Assembly: GCA_013399855.1 (NCBI GenBank)
Contig: VXAY01002189.1
Span: 1-64,000 of the forward strand
From: Oxyruncus cristatus
Taxonomy: Eukaryota > Chordata > Aves > Passeriformes > Cotingidae
Length of the DNA stretch: 64,000 nucleotides
Reading direction: 5' to 3'
Shown here: positions 1 to 12,371 of the stretch, one piece after another
Numbering within the stretch: position 1 is the stretch's first letter
How the letters are laid out: each line of letters starts with the position of its first letter
Made by a program: the position numbers and the translations under genes
The notes under the pieces: generated by a model
The model's input: only the letters and a program-made list of their open reading frames with translations
Told to the model about the DNA's origin: nothing
Database searches by the model: none

Positions 1-789
1 ACAATCAATTCATCACATGTTGTATCTGCTGTTTTGTCCTCCTCAGGTAGAGGAGTCCTTGCCCTGCTCCAGTGTGGGATCCCTCCGACAGGAGACAGTC
101 CATCATGAACTTCTCCAATGTGACTCCTTCTCATGGGCTACAGTTCTTCATGGACTGCTCCAGTGTAGGTCCCTTCTATGGGGTTTCCTTCCTTCAAGAA
201 CAAGCTGCTCCAGTGTAGGTCCTCAACAGGGTCACAAGTCCTACCAGGAAACGTGCTCCAGCGTGAGCTTCTTTCTCCATGAGTCTGCAGGTCCCTGCCA
301 GGAGCCTGCCCCAGCACGGGCTTCCCACAGGTTGACAGCCTTCTTTTGGCCATCGCTGCTCTGACATGGGGCTCCTCTATGGGCTAGAGGTGGATCTCTG
401 CATCCCCCTGGATCTCCATAGGCTGCAGGAGGATAACCTGCTTCACCATGTTCATCATGGGCTGCAGGGCAATCTCAGCTCTCCTGCCTGGATCACCTCC
501 TCCCCTTCCTTCTTTGCTGACCTTGGTGTCTGCATAGTTGTTTCCCTCACATATTCTCCCACCTCTCTTCTCTGGTCACAATTACATTTGCACAATAACT
601 TTTTTTCTTTCTTAAATACGTTAATACAGAGGTGTTATTACCACCTTTGACTGGCGGAGCCTTAGCCAGCAGTGGGTATGTTTTGGAGCCGGCTGGCATT
701 GGCTCTGTGAGACAATGGGGAAGCTTCTAGCAGCTTCTCACAGAAGCCACTCCTATAGCCCCACCTAATACCAGAACCTTGCACACAAA
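1..789 (-). mobile_element. Avian endogenous retrovirus LTR, truncated by window edge
   Basis: Read on the minus strand, the element starts near 789 with a TG-rich end and runs off the window at position 1. It contains a TATA-like TATTTAAGAA near 610, a conserved GACACCAAGGTCAG block near 520-535, and a degenerate internal tandem repeat (units with CACTGGAGCAG or close variants) from about 60 to 260. The second copy at 45597-46405 has the same order of blocks and the same strand, and the two clearly align up to window position 1. Layout and motifs fit an LTR family I remember from passerine genomes, probably ERV-L-like or ERV-K-like. The class is not settled. No coding function is claimed. 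Confidence 0.75.
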
Positions 790-1546
790 TCCAATACAGT
801 TATATGCATTTTTATTCTATAACAAAAACATATCTTTGAAACACCAAAAATTAAAAGCAGAAACAAAAGATAAGTGGCACTTCTGAAAGCATGGATAATA
901 TATGCCCACATATACTGTAAGACAACCTTTTGTGTATAAGGCTTCAATTAGAATGAATATTGGTGTATTCAACTGCAACACAGCTATTTGATCTTAGTGT
1001 TATAATGAAATGCTTAAATTTGTAACGAATTCAGAAAACAAATTCAAGTGTCATCAAGTACACATAGTTTGATGAAAAAGTAAATTAAAACCCTCACAAA
1101 TAATTGAACCCCCTTCCCCCACCTCAAACTCACAATTAAAACCGAACTGGATGTGGAAATACAATCAATAAAATCCAGCCTTACCCTACCCTCCTGCTCT
1201 TCCATCCTTCCCTGGTAGTGATTTTCAAGTGTAAAGAATAACATTAAGTAATAACAATAATAACGAGCTTGGCATTGGGCATTTTCCTGGAAGTGACAAA
1301 CCTTAGCTCTTCAACATTACAATCCCCAATAACCGAAGCCAAATCTGAAAACGCAGGATTTCAGTTTGCAAACATATACAGGTTTGGGGGTTTTGGTCTT
1401 TCAGAAACTCAAACACAGCGTGCATTAGGACATTTTCCTGGAAAAATCTTATGACATCATAAATACCTTGTAACCTAGGAATGATGCTGAAATACAGAGG
1501 CATAATCCATTACCTACTGCACTGGGATATTGAAACAGGCTTATTT

Positions 1547-1563
1547 AATATATATATATATAT
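1547..1563. repeat. (TA)n microsatellite
   Basis: About eight uninterrupted TA units follow a TTTAA context. The run is short and likely length-variable. Confidence 0.9.
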
Positions 1564-2362
1564 CCTGTTTTTAAAAGGAAAGCTTAGCAGTTCACTTGTA
1601 AGGCTTTAAGAGGTGCCACACTACTTTATAGAGCAGATTTTTAGTTCGCTCCTCCTTTTCCCTTGCTTAGTGGAAATCACTGTGTCTGCAGATTGTTACG
1701 GTCAAAAGCCAAGTGCAAGTTTTCTGGCCTCCTCCCAAACGCAGGCTGCGAAAGCGCTGCTGGCTGGGAATGCACCGGGCTTGGCATTCCCTGCAGCCTG
1801 ACTGGGTAGGGGTTTGCAGTGAGAAGGCCCCCTGCTCGCCCTCAGATCCAGCTGAAATGCTTCTCACTCTTCCTCCCTGCTGTGCTCAATACTTTTGGTT
1901 TTGATTAAATGCCATAGGAAGCTCTCTCTCAAAAAAAAACCAAAACCCACAACCAGATTTGGGACCTTCTTCAGACTGGGTTTAACATGCCTGCTTCTGC
2001 TAAAAGGAACACAGACTAATGTTAAACCAAGGGAGACGAAAGCTTGTGATTTCTTACGAAGCACTGGTCCCTCCTTGGATTTTCAGCTAAACATTCTTCA
2101 CGCCTTTACTCATGTTTGATTGTGCAGCTGGTTTTTTTTCAGTCTTTCTATAGCAAAACTGTGGTTGACTTCAGAGAGGCTACAACTTAAGTATGCCTAC
2201 AGGACCATATCTTGTGCTTAATAAGATTAATTAAAGAGGGTTTTGTTTTTATTTTATCAAGTTCACAGGAGGAATCTAAACAACCAGGTGAAAGAGAGCA
2301 ATTGGCATTACTTCCAGCCGCAGAGCACCATGACTACAACATCCCACAGGACTAAGCAATGC

Positions 2363-2481
2363 AAATACATACATATTTATACATGCATATGTAATATATG
2401 TATTTATATATATATATGTATAAATGTACATAATATATGTATATATGTATTTATATATACTATGAAGATATATATATATCT
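2363..2481. repeat. TA/TATG-rich compound microsatellite
   Basis: Roughly 120 bp consist almost entirely of alternating purine-pyrimidine A/T with interspersed TG and CA (ATACAT, TATGTA, TATATA). It is an impure simple repeat. The 82-codon plus-strand frame across it, rich in isoleucine, tyrosine and cysteine, is an artefact of the repeat. Confidence 0.9.
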
Positions 2482-2999
2482 ATTTGTTTAAAATTGTATT
2501 GGATTTTCCACTCAGGGTGTCATTTATCTTCTGACAGCATCTCAAGCTGCCTGTTTTAAAAGTCACCAAAAGAAATTTCTGAAAAGGGAACTGACCTTTC
2601 ATACCAGAAACTCAATAAACTTTAAGCTTCAAGTTACTACAAAAACAACCCCCCATTTCTTGTTGTAATGAAAGGCACTGAAAGCTGTGCAAATAAATTC
2701 TTATTTAAGTCTTTTGTAGAAGATGTCAAAGTCTGGACAATTTTAAGCCTCAACCTAAGAACACAGAAGACAAACCCTTTCCCACAAATTTCTCACCTCA
2801 AGCGTTGGCAGGTCTCTGTCCATTGAGTTTAAGTGCAAAACTTGATAATGGAGAGAGACACTGGGACACAGGAAAGGCACTGGTGATCTTTCCACAGGTA
2901 CAGCATAACCTTTAATTAAACACGTCCAAGATCAAGTGTACTGAGCTCACTGTATACTGGGCTCTACCCTCTGTGAAGGGTTTTTTACCTTTCTTCTAG

Positions 3000-3041
3000 T
3001 AATGCAGTTTATCAAGATAACAATGCAGTTATCAAGATAAC
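3000..3041. repeat. Short tandem duplication (about 20-21 bp unit)
   Basis: Two adjacent copies of AATGCAGTT(T)ATCAAGATAA differ by one T and one flanking base. This is consistent with a local replication-slippage duplication. Confidence 0.85.
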
Positions 3042-5185
3042 CTGAAAAAGGTGCTGCTCCTTACTTATTCCAAGGGAAGCAGAAGAGTTGTGGTTTTCAC
3101 TGAGCATTCAAAGAAAGAGAAAATTAAAGTAAACAATGAAGTCTGATAACTTGAGCTGCACATTCTGACCAGTTAAGAAAGTGAACAATTTTATCCCAGG
3201 GATGCAAAACATTCTGGTGGATTCTGGAGCAATGGATAAACACTAGATTTGCAAAAACAGAGAGGCAACATATGGCATGGTTACTGCCATGCTACCCATA
3301 TTCCCAAGCCCTGGCTATAAAAGCTTTTGCTTTCCTGGCAAAAGGGTTCAAATTCCCTCATGTAAGTGATATATGTCTTGGGCAATCTTCCAGATGCACT
3401 TGTATCAGTGTAAGGGGTCACAGTTTCCACACTACTCAGCATCACTCCCCTCTGACCCTCTGGCAGAGTGTTTTACAAGAGCTAGTCCAATGTACTACAT
3501 GCAAAATCAGCTGGATTAAACCAAAGCACTAATTTAAAAGGCTTCTGCTAACCAGTTGGATGTGAATTGAGACTGATCATGTTAACTTGTCTGCCAGAAG
3601 ATCCAAAAGGAGCAGCAACTGCTGGAAAAAGAGGGGCACGTGTCTTTGGCTTTTGTGCCCTATCCTGCCCCTGCTAGCCTTAAGATTCTGAGAAAGTATG
3701 ATCAGTATAGGAAACTGGTGTCAGAGAAATCCAATTAAGAAAAAGTTAAACTATGCCTGCATCTGCAGCGCTTCTGGGCAATCCTAGTCAAGAGATGCCA
3801 GGAAGAGCTCTTAGAGTGAGGAAGAAAGTTCATACCCTGAGTTATCCCCACTAACTCATAAAGAAAGAGTATCACGTTCCTCATCAGAAGAAAAGCACAG
3901 AGCCCATAAGCAACATGACTCTGGTTATCAGCAATATTCATACTCCACACCAACATTTCATGTAAATGCTCATGAAGGCATCATGGGTAATTACTGCACC
4001 CAACGAAACCATATCCTCACCGTTCAACCTGCCCTGGCCCAGCCCTGCTAACTTCACTCAGCTGTTGCTTGCAAAAGCTGCTAGGAGAAGCAGCAAGAAT
4101 GTTAAACACAGTTGGATTCAGATACTGGGAGCCTGTCTGAAATCTAGGAACAACTCACAGCTAGAAATGATGGTCAGCAGTGGGATCTCCTGACTTATTC
4201 TCTCTGTAACCCGTAATGCTGAAATAGGGTGAGCTGACAGATTCCTGTCAGCCCTTGCAGAACAGGGAAAGATTAATACTATAGGTTATCGCTCTTGGTT
4301 TTAATATTATTAACGCATATATGCTGCTTTTATACTATTGCTAGAAAACCTCTGATGTAATACAGATATGAGTCTGCCCTACACCACATCTACTGCCACA
4401 GCCAGCAATTTTACAGTGCTGTTTCTGAAACTACTGAAAATACCCCTCTGCACTGAGCAGCAGCTAACACTGGTTAGCAAAGTGCTGACAAGCATCTTCA
4501 GCAAAACAACACACACCAGAAGGCAATTCCAATAGATGTAAAATGGAGTAGAAATTAGTAGCAATAACTTTTATTCTTTTTCCAGACTCAGGACACTGCA
4601 GCACTCTGCATTCTTTGATAGGAAAGTGGTATAAGCATTGTTAAGTGGATTTTTCTGACTCTGAAATAGAATGTTTTCCTGAAGCTGAATTAAGATTACA
4701 GAACAATAAACTTTCAGATTGAAAAAAAAAATTAAAAATCTACTCTACAGAAGAGGGGACAAAGATTTCTTTGCCAACGTATTAGAAAGAAAAACAATCT
4801 AAGCATACAGGACAAGTGTCCTTATCCCTCTTATTTTTTTTTAGAAGAACATGTATTTCAAAAGTAATACTTTTCTCAGTGGAAACATTTTGAAATTCAC
4901 TGCCGTGCAGTACTTCCATGCACTTGTAAAACAACCCTGTCTCATAGAGTGAGATCTTAGAACTTTTCACAGGAGTTGTATCCACGGGACCACAGGCAGG
5001 AATGAGAAGTCAGCCCATACCACATACTGTGGTCTCTGTCAGAAGCTATGAAAAGGCTGGGCTTTGCCTATAGAAATGGAGAGCACTGGCTGCAGTACAT
5101 TAAGAAAATCAGACACTGGAATAGGTCAAGTCTCCTAAATATCATTTTTTTCACCTTGCAGAGATGCAGCAAAGCCTTGGCAGGT

Positions 5186-5400
5186 ATCATAGAATCACAG
5201 AGTTGGAAATGACCTCAAGGCTCATTTGGTCCAACCTTTCTTGTCAAAAGCACAGTTTAGACAGGATGGCCCAAACACCGTCTCCAGCTGAATCTTAAAA
5301 GTGTCCAACATTGGGGAATCCATCACTTCCCTGGGAAAATGATTCCAATGGTTGGTTGATCTCTAGGAGTGGTCTCTATCTATCATGTCTCATGGAATTT
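5186..5400 (-). mobile_element. CR1 LINE 3' fragment
   Basis: The plus strand reads ATCATAGAATCACAGAGTTGG, then GACCTCAAGG and TTTGGTCCAACC: the reverse complement of a CR1 3' end. The element is therefore on the minus strand with its 3' end at 5186. Similarity to the CR1 tail continues through ATCACTTCCCTGGG to the mid-5300s, after which it fades, so the upper boundary is approximate. It is heavily diverged, 5'-truncated and non-coding. Confidence 0.85.
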
Positions 5401-7473
5401 CAGTCTCCAAAACGGGAAGAGCAGCTAGCTTCACTCAGACCCTTCATGGAACACTACTGTCATCATCCCTGGAATAGACCACGCCATTTATTTTTCAAAC
5501 ACATGTTTTGTCTCATTTTGTCTCAGTAACTCTGTTGAGCAAAATCAGCATTAAATTTTTGTACTCTTGGGTTTCGTTGTAACCAGGGCATAGCAAGAAA
5601 CAAAACTGCCTGCATCCAGCAGCAATATCCCCAGTGGGGTCACAGGGAAAACAGGGGAATCCCAGCACCTTGAAAGGACTCCAGAGACAGGTTACAAAAG
5701 CCTACTACATGATCATCATTCTCAGAGTCACCTTGTAGAGAAACAAAACATGGAAGATATAATCCTCTTTCACTTTAATGCTATTCATTAAAAGGCCAAA
5801 CCCTATGAAATTTATCATAAGAACATTTGAAGAGCAGGAATAATAACAGAATAGTAACTCTGATGATGTTTGCAAGACCTGAGGAAGGAGAAAGCCTACA
5901 TCTTTCCTTGATGTGTGCTTTACTTTTTTAAAGAAATACTAGCTTCTATTAGAAGAAGATATACTGAGTAGTGCAGTAATTCCACAATGTAGCTGCTTCC
6001 AGAAACTGCTCCTTCTATGCAACACTCAGCACAGATGTTTCAAGTCTGTTAGAGATCCAGGCTCAAGGTAAAATACCAAGGGAAACAGCACATCAGCTTC
6101 TTCCCTCACAGTGTTGGCCAAGGGAAACAGTGAAGGCAATTGGTGTTCCAGTTAATCAGTGTGTGTAAAATATTTAAAATGTAAGCACAAAAGAAAAAAA
6201 AAAATGACTACAGCAATCTTTTAAACGAGCATGCGTCAAGCTTTGTTTTTTTCCCAGTGCAAAGGAATGGAAACTCTTCCACTGACTTCAGCAGGGCTGG
6301 GCCAGACCCTGAAAATCTTCGTATAAAACTTCCATCAAGGAGAAGTTGTGCAGTAGCATAAGGTATTTCTGTTTATCCCCTGCCTTTCTCCTCCTGATAA
6401 ATTGCACACTTGCAGCACATAATGTCTGAAAATGAAGCTCATAATAAAAAGATAATTCTCTGAGGCTTGCAACTCTATAGTCAAAAGTGAACACTAAAAG
6501 AATTAACACATATAAGAAATTATATTTTTTTTGTTATACAATGAGTTCATTTAAGAAGTTTATAATAATTTATACCTATAATAAAACAGGACAAATAATG
6601 GCAAAATTTCATTGGTTCAATGGACCAAATAAATCCTCTAGTTCATAACAGTTGTATTACTGTTTTAAATATTGCTCTTATTTTGTCTTGCACAGCTAAG
6701 CAAAGCTCCAGCGAAGAGACAAATGACTGTGAAAAGCAGCAACAAACAGACTGAATGTTGTCACAACTCTACAGCTCCCATTTTGAACAATTATTTTCAC
6801 ATTATTCCTACTCAGCTTTCACAGCCAGAAGTTTGCAAAAAGCTTGATTCAGTGCTTGTATTACAACACCTTTACCTTAAAATGAACTCCTGCTAATGAA
6901 AACATCCAAGTATTTCAATCTAAATGAAAACAGACTAAAACTCAAAATCACTTCACTCCCTTTGAGTGGAATTAAAAGCACTCTTGACCTCCTGATCCAG
7001 TGGTGTGACCTGGCCACAATCCAAACTTGCACCAGGACATGAGCAAAGAACAGCCCTGTATCTTGGTTTCAATAAGGAGTAAATCTAGGAGCCCAGTTCA
7101 GGACATGACCAGGACTGCTGAGTGCAGTGTGGCATCACTCAAAACTAGAGGTACTCTTTACATTTCAGTGCCACCTTAGCAGTCTCGAAACCAGTCTCCC
7201 TCTACCTCTTAATACCTCAGACAAACTGTCTTTCATTAGTGCACCACAAATAACAGGAATATGTCTTCTACAGACAGGTGTAATCTACACACATCAGACC
7301 CATACAAGAAAACATCTCATTAAATAGCCTGAAGAAATTCAAGTCCAGCATAACCAAAATCAGCCTCCAAATGACTCAGCAGTGTGCACCAGGCCACCGC
7401 CTGTACATACACCTTGTAATTAAATTGGCTTAAAATTAAAAGAATTGTTCACAGTGAGACTGGCTTTTCTTAC
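5401..7473. other. Intronic stretch without recognised gene
   Basis: Unique AT-rich sequence between a CR1 fragment and the third ITGA9 exon. I searched by eye for the next ITGA9 exon (the calf segment after MWQK) on the minus strand and did not find it. No repeat family is recognised. Confidence 0.7.
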
Positions 7474-7624
7474 CTTTTGCCACATTTTGATGAAGAAGAG
7501 ATCCCCAGAAAAATTGAAGAAAACATTGGTGTCATAGGCATCATCCCCAATGTTAGAGATGAAAATGTTAAGCGAGATGTTCCTCACCGCTCCCAGGGCC
7601 AGGTAGGCAGTTCTGTCATCAACA
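7474..7624 (-). CDS. ITGA9: Integrin alpha-9 internal exon (calf-1 domain)
   Basis: This 151-bp exon is read from 7624 to 7474. The acceptor CTACAG ends at 7625 and the donor GTAAGA starts at 7473. Its first base completes the serine codon begun in the 77-bp exon, after which it reads VDDRTAYLALGAVRNISLNI, then GDDAYDTNVFFNFS and FFIKMWQK, ending on a codon boundary. This matches the calf-1 domain of human ITGA9, where ALGAVKNISLN, NLGDDAYDANV and FFINMWQK are the equivalent blocks. Two N-glycosylation sequons are visible (NIS and NFS). A plus-strand frame of 90 codons covers the same DNA but is only the antisense shadow. The next downstream exon was not found between 1 and 7473. Confidence 0.95.
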
Positions 7625-10233
7625 CTGTAGGCAGAAACAGTAACACTGGTTTAACTCTGGTCAACTTTCACATACACCATACTGGGAATGAACAGCTCCT
7701 GACTCCTGGTTCTGACACTGTCTTTTGGAACTGTAAGAAAACCCTGTGATCCTCATGTGGAACTATTTCACATGACCTATTGTTAGTGATAATATATTAG
7801 TTGAAAACTGTAAAGTAACTGGACAGAGAAAATGTAACGAACAAGGTATTAGGCCTGCATTCAAATACACCAGTTTGTCTCTCAAAAGTTCATACTTCTT
7901 GTAACATTCTAGCAACCCTGTGAAAAATCTTCTTTGAGTTACGCTATGGATAGAAAAAATGGAAAAGGGAATCAAATAAAGTCCAGAAACTGGTTTAAAT
8001 GAAAAAATTGTGTAGAGATTGCAACAAATGTTCACTGAATGTGACTAATCTTTCTTCAGATGTTTATGCTGGATCTAACATGGTGGAGTCACCTCCTACA
8101 AGGGGAATACCAAGGGGATGGTTCACTTAAAGTAACAGCAATAAATCGTGAATCAATTCACTATTGCAATATGGCATCACAGATTACGAGCACAGACATG
8201 CAGGGCAATAGAGGCAAATATAAATACTCATCACACATTTATTATTTGATATTTTATCCTTCTAGGCTGTCCAGAAGACGAGCTATCAAGTAGGAATAAA
8301 GGGTAAAGATAAATCACAAGAAAATACAGTATCAATGCACAGAACTGCAGGTCTTGGATGTGACAGTAAAGATAATATGATATGATACACCAGGTATTTA
8401 TGTAAAAATTAGGAAAAATAGCCAAATATGAAATTTGCTACAGTTATCGTAACTGGAATCTAAGACCATTCATATATTCTGGAGAAAGAGGGACAGTGTC
8501 ACAGAGAAAACACTGAGTAGCTAGTCTGAAAAGGGCAAAGACCTCTAGCCCCATAGCAGGGAGACGCTCTCAATTATTTCTTCTAGTGTATAGCCATCCC
8601 AAAAGTATGAAGGAACCACTTTTCATTCACTCAATTTCCATAAAGAAATGGCTGTACTGGCAACATACACACATTGGCACATGCTGCTCCTCTGCTTATC
8701 AGCAACTCTCTGAAGACGTCTGGTGTGGAGGACGTGAGCTGCGTTTCAAGGCAGCCTTGTCCCTCCATTGCCATCAGCCCTCCTCTGCCAGCCTTGTTTG
8801 GGGTACTGCAGCCAGAACATTTGCATAAAAGTGGGGTTTCTGGGAATGTGGTGCTTATAAACCATTCAGCATCTTCTACCAACCACAGCCATACCAGATG
8901 CCCAAAGGTAGAGTTTGCTGAGCTCCACCTGCCTGCATTTGTCAAGAAGTTTCTAAATGTGGGTTTCTGAATACCTACCAAAGCAGCCATGGGTTCTGGT
9001 GAATGAGAAATGTAGAGGAAGATGGTCTAGGCTCAGGCATTAAAGCTGATGGCTGTGGATTGTGAGCCTAACTTTTCCATGTAATGCACACAACATTTGT
9101 AGCATATTTGTTTCCTTACTTACTTCAATTATGATAATTTTCATTTATTAAGACCAAAATTATGGCTTATAGTTCAATAACACTTTCTCATGAGGTAGAT
9201 ATAAGTATCCAGGAAATATGTGTGCTTTCTCACACTTAAAATCTACTGCAGACATTGACCAATCCTATTGGTAATTGAAGACTTTGCTTTCAAAACATTA
9301 CAGTTTATTCTCATAGTCAATTATCAGTGAAAATAAAGATTTGCAAACTTATGCAGTGCAGGATCAAATAAAACTAGTTTGAGAGGTCCAAATAATTTGA
9401 GTTGTTGCTCCTTATATATCAAATTAATAGCTCATCTATATAAGAGTACTTGGAAGCAGTTAACATTTTCACACCAATTTCAAAAACTTACTGTTGACAG
9501 AAAAATTATGAAGATTCTAACCAATCTGCTCGGATTTTCTAATAATCAAATGTCCATATTTGGAAGTAAAGAAATAAAACAACAATTTAATACTGTGAGT
9601 TATTTCTCATGAACTTTATAATCTCACTGCTTGCAATCAGTTCCAAACTTAATGAGAATCTATCATACTCATTAGCAAAATCTGGAAATTATCACTTCAG
9701 TAAGTAAAAGAACATTACAAGATATTTATCTTGTGTAGTGTTGATACTAAATACAACAGCATGCTACAGAATCCTCCCAGAACTTTGAGGTTTAACATAA
9801 ATTGAAGACAATTGAGAATACTCTCCTAGGTACTTAATAATTTAAAATGCTCAGAATAAAATCCTATTTAGGATTAAACCCACAAAAACTAATGCAAAAA
9901 TAAACACCAATGGGTTCTGTTACTCCTTTTTAAAGCTATCAATCCTCTGTTAAAAGTTTATCATACCAAAACAACATTTTCCTCAGCACTGAAAGAAAAC
10001 CCACTTTTAAGAGCACACTGTAGCTGCTCCTATACAAAATTCACGCACGAATAAACTGTGAAAATCTCATTGATTTTAGGTTGGCAGGCGAGTTCAGTTC
10101 TCCCTCTGTAAGGCTACATGAACTTCGCTGTTAAGTTCCATTTAAAGCTTTCTGAGTCATTGAATATGTGTACGTCTGAACGAATCAGGGTCACTTGCAG
10201 CGAGAAGAGGATCTCTGTGTTCACAGGAGAGAT

Positions 10234-10383
10234 TTAAGCCCTGTTTGCTGTTTGAGAGGGTAATGTCATGACTGAAGACAGCTTGCTGTGCTGCTGGAGC
10301 AGCTCGGCTGCCAACCTGGTGCCGTACTCCTCCAGCACCTGCCACACACTAAGCACCCGAGCTGGCAAGTCAAAATACGTCAG
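10234..10383 (-). other. Unexplained short reading frame in a GC-richer island
   Basis: Between a TAG upstream and a TAA at 10236-10234, the minus strand reads 49 codons without a stop. The central segment is LSVWQVLEEYGTRLAAELLQ, whose composition resembles a protein helix more than random translation of AT-rich intron. The local GC content is clearly above the flanks. There is no initiating methionine at the start and no convincing splice acceptor or donor, so it could be a cassette exon, a fragment of a processed pseudogene, or chance. I do not recognise the protein. It lies on the same strand as ITGA9, inside its 15.9-kb intron. Confidence 0.25.
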
Positions 10384-11907
10384 CTAAAGAACTGTTGTTT
10401 TCTTGTTTCTGACAGGTGACAAACAAAAGCCACCCGTTCATCTCAAGAAGGTATGTCAAACAATTTAAGAAACATAATCCAGCAATGACTCTTTGTTTAT
10501 ATTTTGTTGTATGAGAACTACAAAGCTGCCAACATTCTCAACATAACCCTTGCTCACAAAAAGGAAGAGAGGGTAAAAACAAAAACAAACTCAAAAAGGA
10601 AAAGTAAAGAAAGAGAAGAAAGGGAAAAATATTAAAAAAATGTTCATTTTTTGTTTGTTATGAGGTGGTAGTGTTCTGTACAATTAACTAAGTAAAAGAA
10701 CTCAGTAGACTGTGGATGTCTACATTATATATAGGCAAGTACATTTGTACACACATACATATAGACACATGAAGGATATCAAGCTATCAGGTTTTGCATG
10801 GAAAGAAAAAAGTTTGAAATTCAGAAGAACTAAGTACTTGCAGCTTTCATGCACATGGCCTAGACTTGCAGGTAGCAAACAATGCTGAAATTCAGGCTCC
10901 AAATTTCTGAATTCACTACAATGGTAATACACATCAAATGTAAATAGAATTATTTAATGTTTTCCTCTTAAGTGATTAAGAAAAGGAAAGCAAATTTCAG
11001 GATAAAACAAATATCGTTTTTGCATGCTTTAATGCTCTTTGTTAATGTCCAGACCACATCATCGCACTATGGTCAGTAAGAGAAGAAAGACCAGCTGAGA
11101 AAGACAAACTGAAAAGATCTGCAATTTTCATTTCTCCATCCTCCAAGATGCTGGTGTTTTTATTAATGTGGGTCAGTGGAGGCATAATCTGCATTCCAAA
11201 TGGTATGCAGGGACATTTTTCTCTATTTCCTGCACCAGGGTGAATTTTTTCAAAAACTGAGAAAGCATTCAGCACTTTTTTTTCAGCCTGTGCAGATCAT
11301 AGGTAGGGCAAGGAATGTGACAGGGTCCCACTTACCCTGTTAGTCTGGGTCACTGACTTTCCCCTTTATATTAGGAACCTTTCTTTCCTTACCACAAATC
11401 AGCACCTATATGGAAAAATCCCCTCTACTACTCAGTGGACAGTGGAAGACACAACTGTGGTCAGTTAAAATGGGTAATGCTTAAAACAACTGAAGTTAAT
11501 CTGTCCTCCACCTCCACCAGATGAAATTAAACAACCCCACCTTTTGCTTTTAAATCAGTAAAAACTATGAGTCAACAAACACTGGTGCTATGACAGAGCC
11601 AAACAGATATCTACTGTCACCAATCAGCATTACAATTGGTCTTTGCAGTTACTAAAGGATGTATTAATTTTATCTTCATAGACTCCTTACATCAACCCTG
11701 AATACCTTTGTTCTGTTGGCTTTCTTATCACAGGCTCCAGGGTTAATTGAACTTTAGGAGGAGTTTTGCAAATACTTAAACCTCAAGGCCCAATGAAAGG
11801 CTGAAACCCTCAGTTGATCAGGGAATTCATTTGCTATTTCAGTGCAAAACTGAGGGCAGCAGCCCCAAACCAAATACAAACCAAATAAATGTTTTAAACA
11901 ACCCCCC

Positions 11908-11982
11908 TATAGTATAGCATTTTACAGTATAGTAATAGTACAGTACAGTATAGCATTTACAGTATAAACTATAGTATTTTAC
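11908..11982. repeat. TATAG/TACAG-rich simple tract
   Basis: Repeats of TATAG, TACAG and AGCATTTTACAGTAT make up about 75 bp. It looks like a degenerate short-unit tandem repeat. Confidence 0.75.
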
Positions 11983-12317
11983 ATTGCTTGGTTCTATTTC
12001 TTCTCATCACATGTGTGTTAAAGGTCAACTCTGCAAAATTCACAGCCAACTTAGACTAAGTACTGGGCCAAATGCTCAAGATACAATGGTTTCTTCTGCA
12101 TTACCTAGCTGCTGCCTTCCCCTTCTTAGACTGAAGTCTATGCTAGTAAATGCACGAAGAGACCTCATGCAGCCGATGACAACACCCTGTCTCAGGTGCA
12201 TTAAGCCAGCTGTGGCAAATTACACCTGGGGCCATCAGATCATTTCATTAATGATCTTTTTCTCTATTTTTTAAGCAGAGACTAATCTATTTCTCAAGTA
12301 GAGACTTTGCTGTGTTC

Positions 12318-12371
12318 CCTCAGTAGTATATAAATGAGGTGATTTCCTCAGTAGTATATAAATGAGGTGAT
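12318..12371. repeat. 28-bp tandem duplication
   Basis: Unit 1 spans 12318-12345. A second copy, identical over its first 26 bases, follows at 12346-12371. Each unit contains the core AGTAGTATATAAATGAGG. The match is exact within the overlap, which suggests a fairly recent slippage event. Confidence 0.95.

Larger units (their letters stand above)
790..5185. other. Intronic stretch without recognised gene
   Basis: AT-rich unique sequence, presumed ITGA9 intron. It holds a short TA run at 1547-1563, a TA/TATG microsatellite at 2363-2481 and a roughly 20-bp tandem duplication at 3000-3041. Reading frames here are short and have no recognisable family features. Confidence 0.7.

Noticed and set aside
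3335..3360. B-box-like GGGTTCAAATTCCC, possible tRNA gene
   Set aside because: No A box at the proper distance and no cloverleaf pairing around it.
7477..7749. 90-codon plus-strand frame
   Set aside because: Antisense to the ITGA9 exon 7474-7624, which explains its protein-like look.
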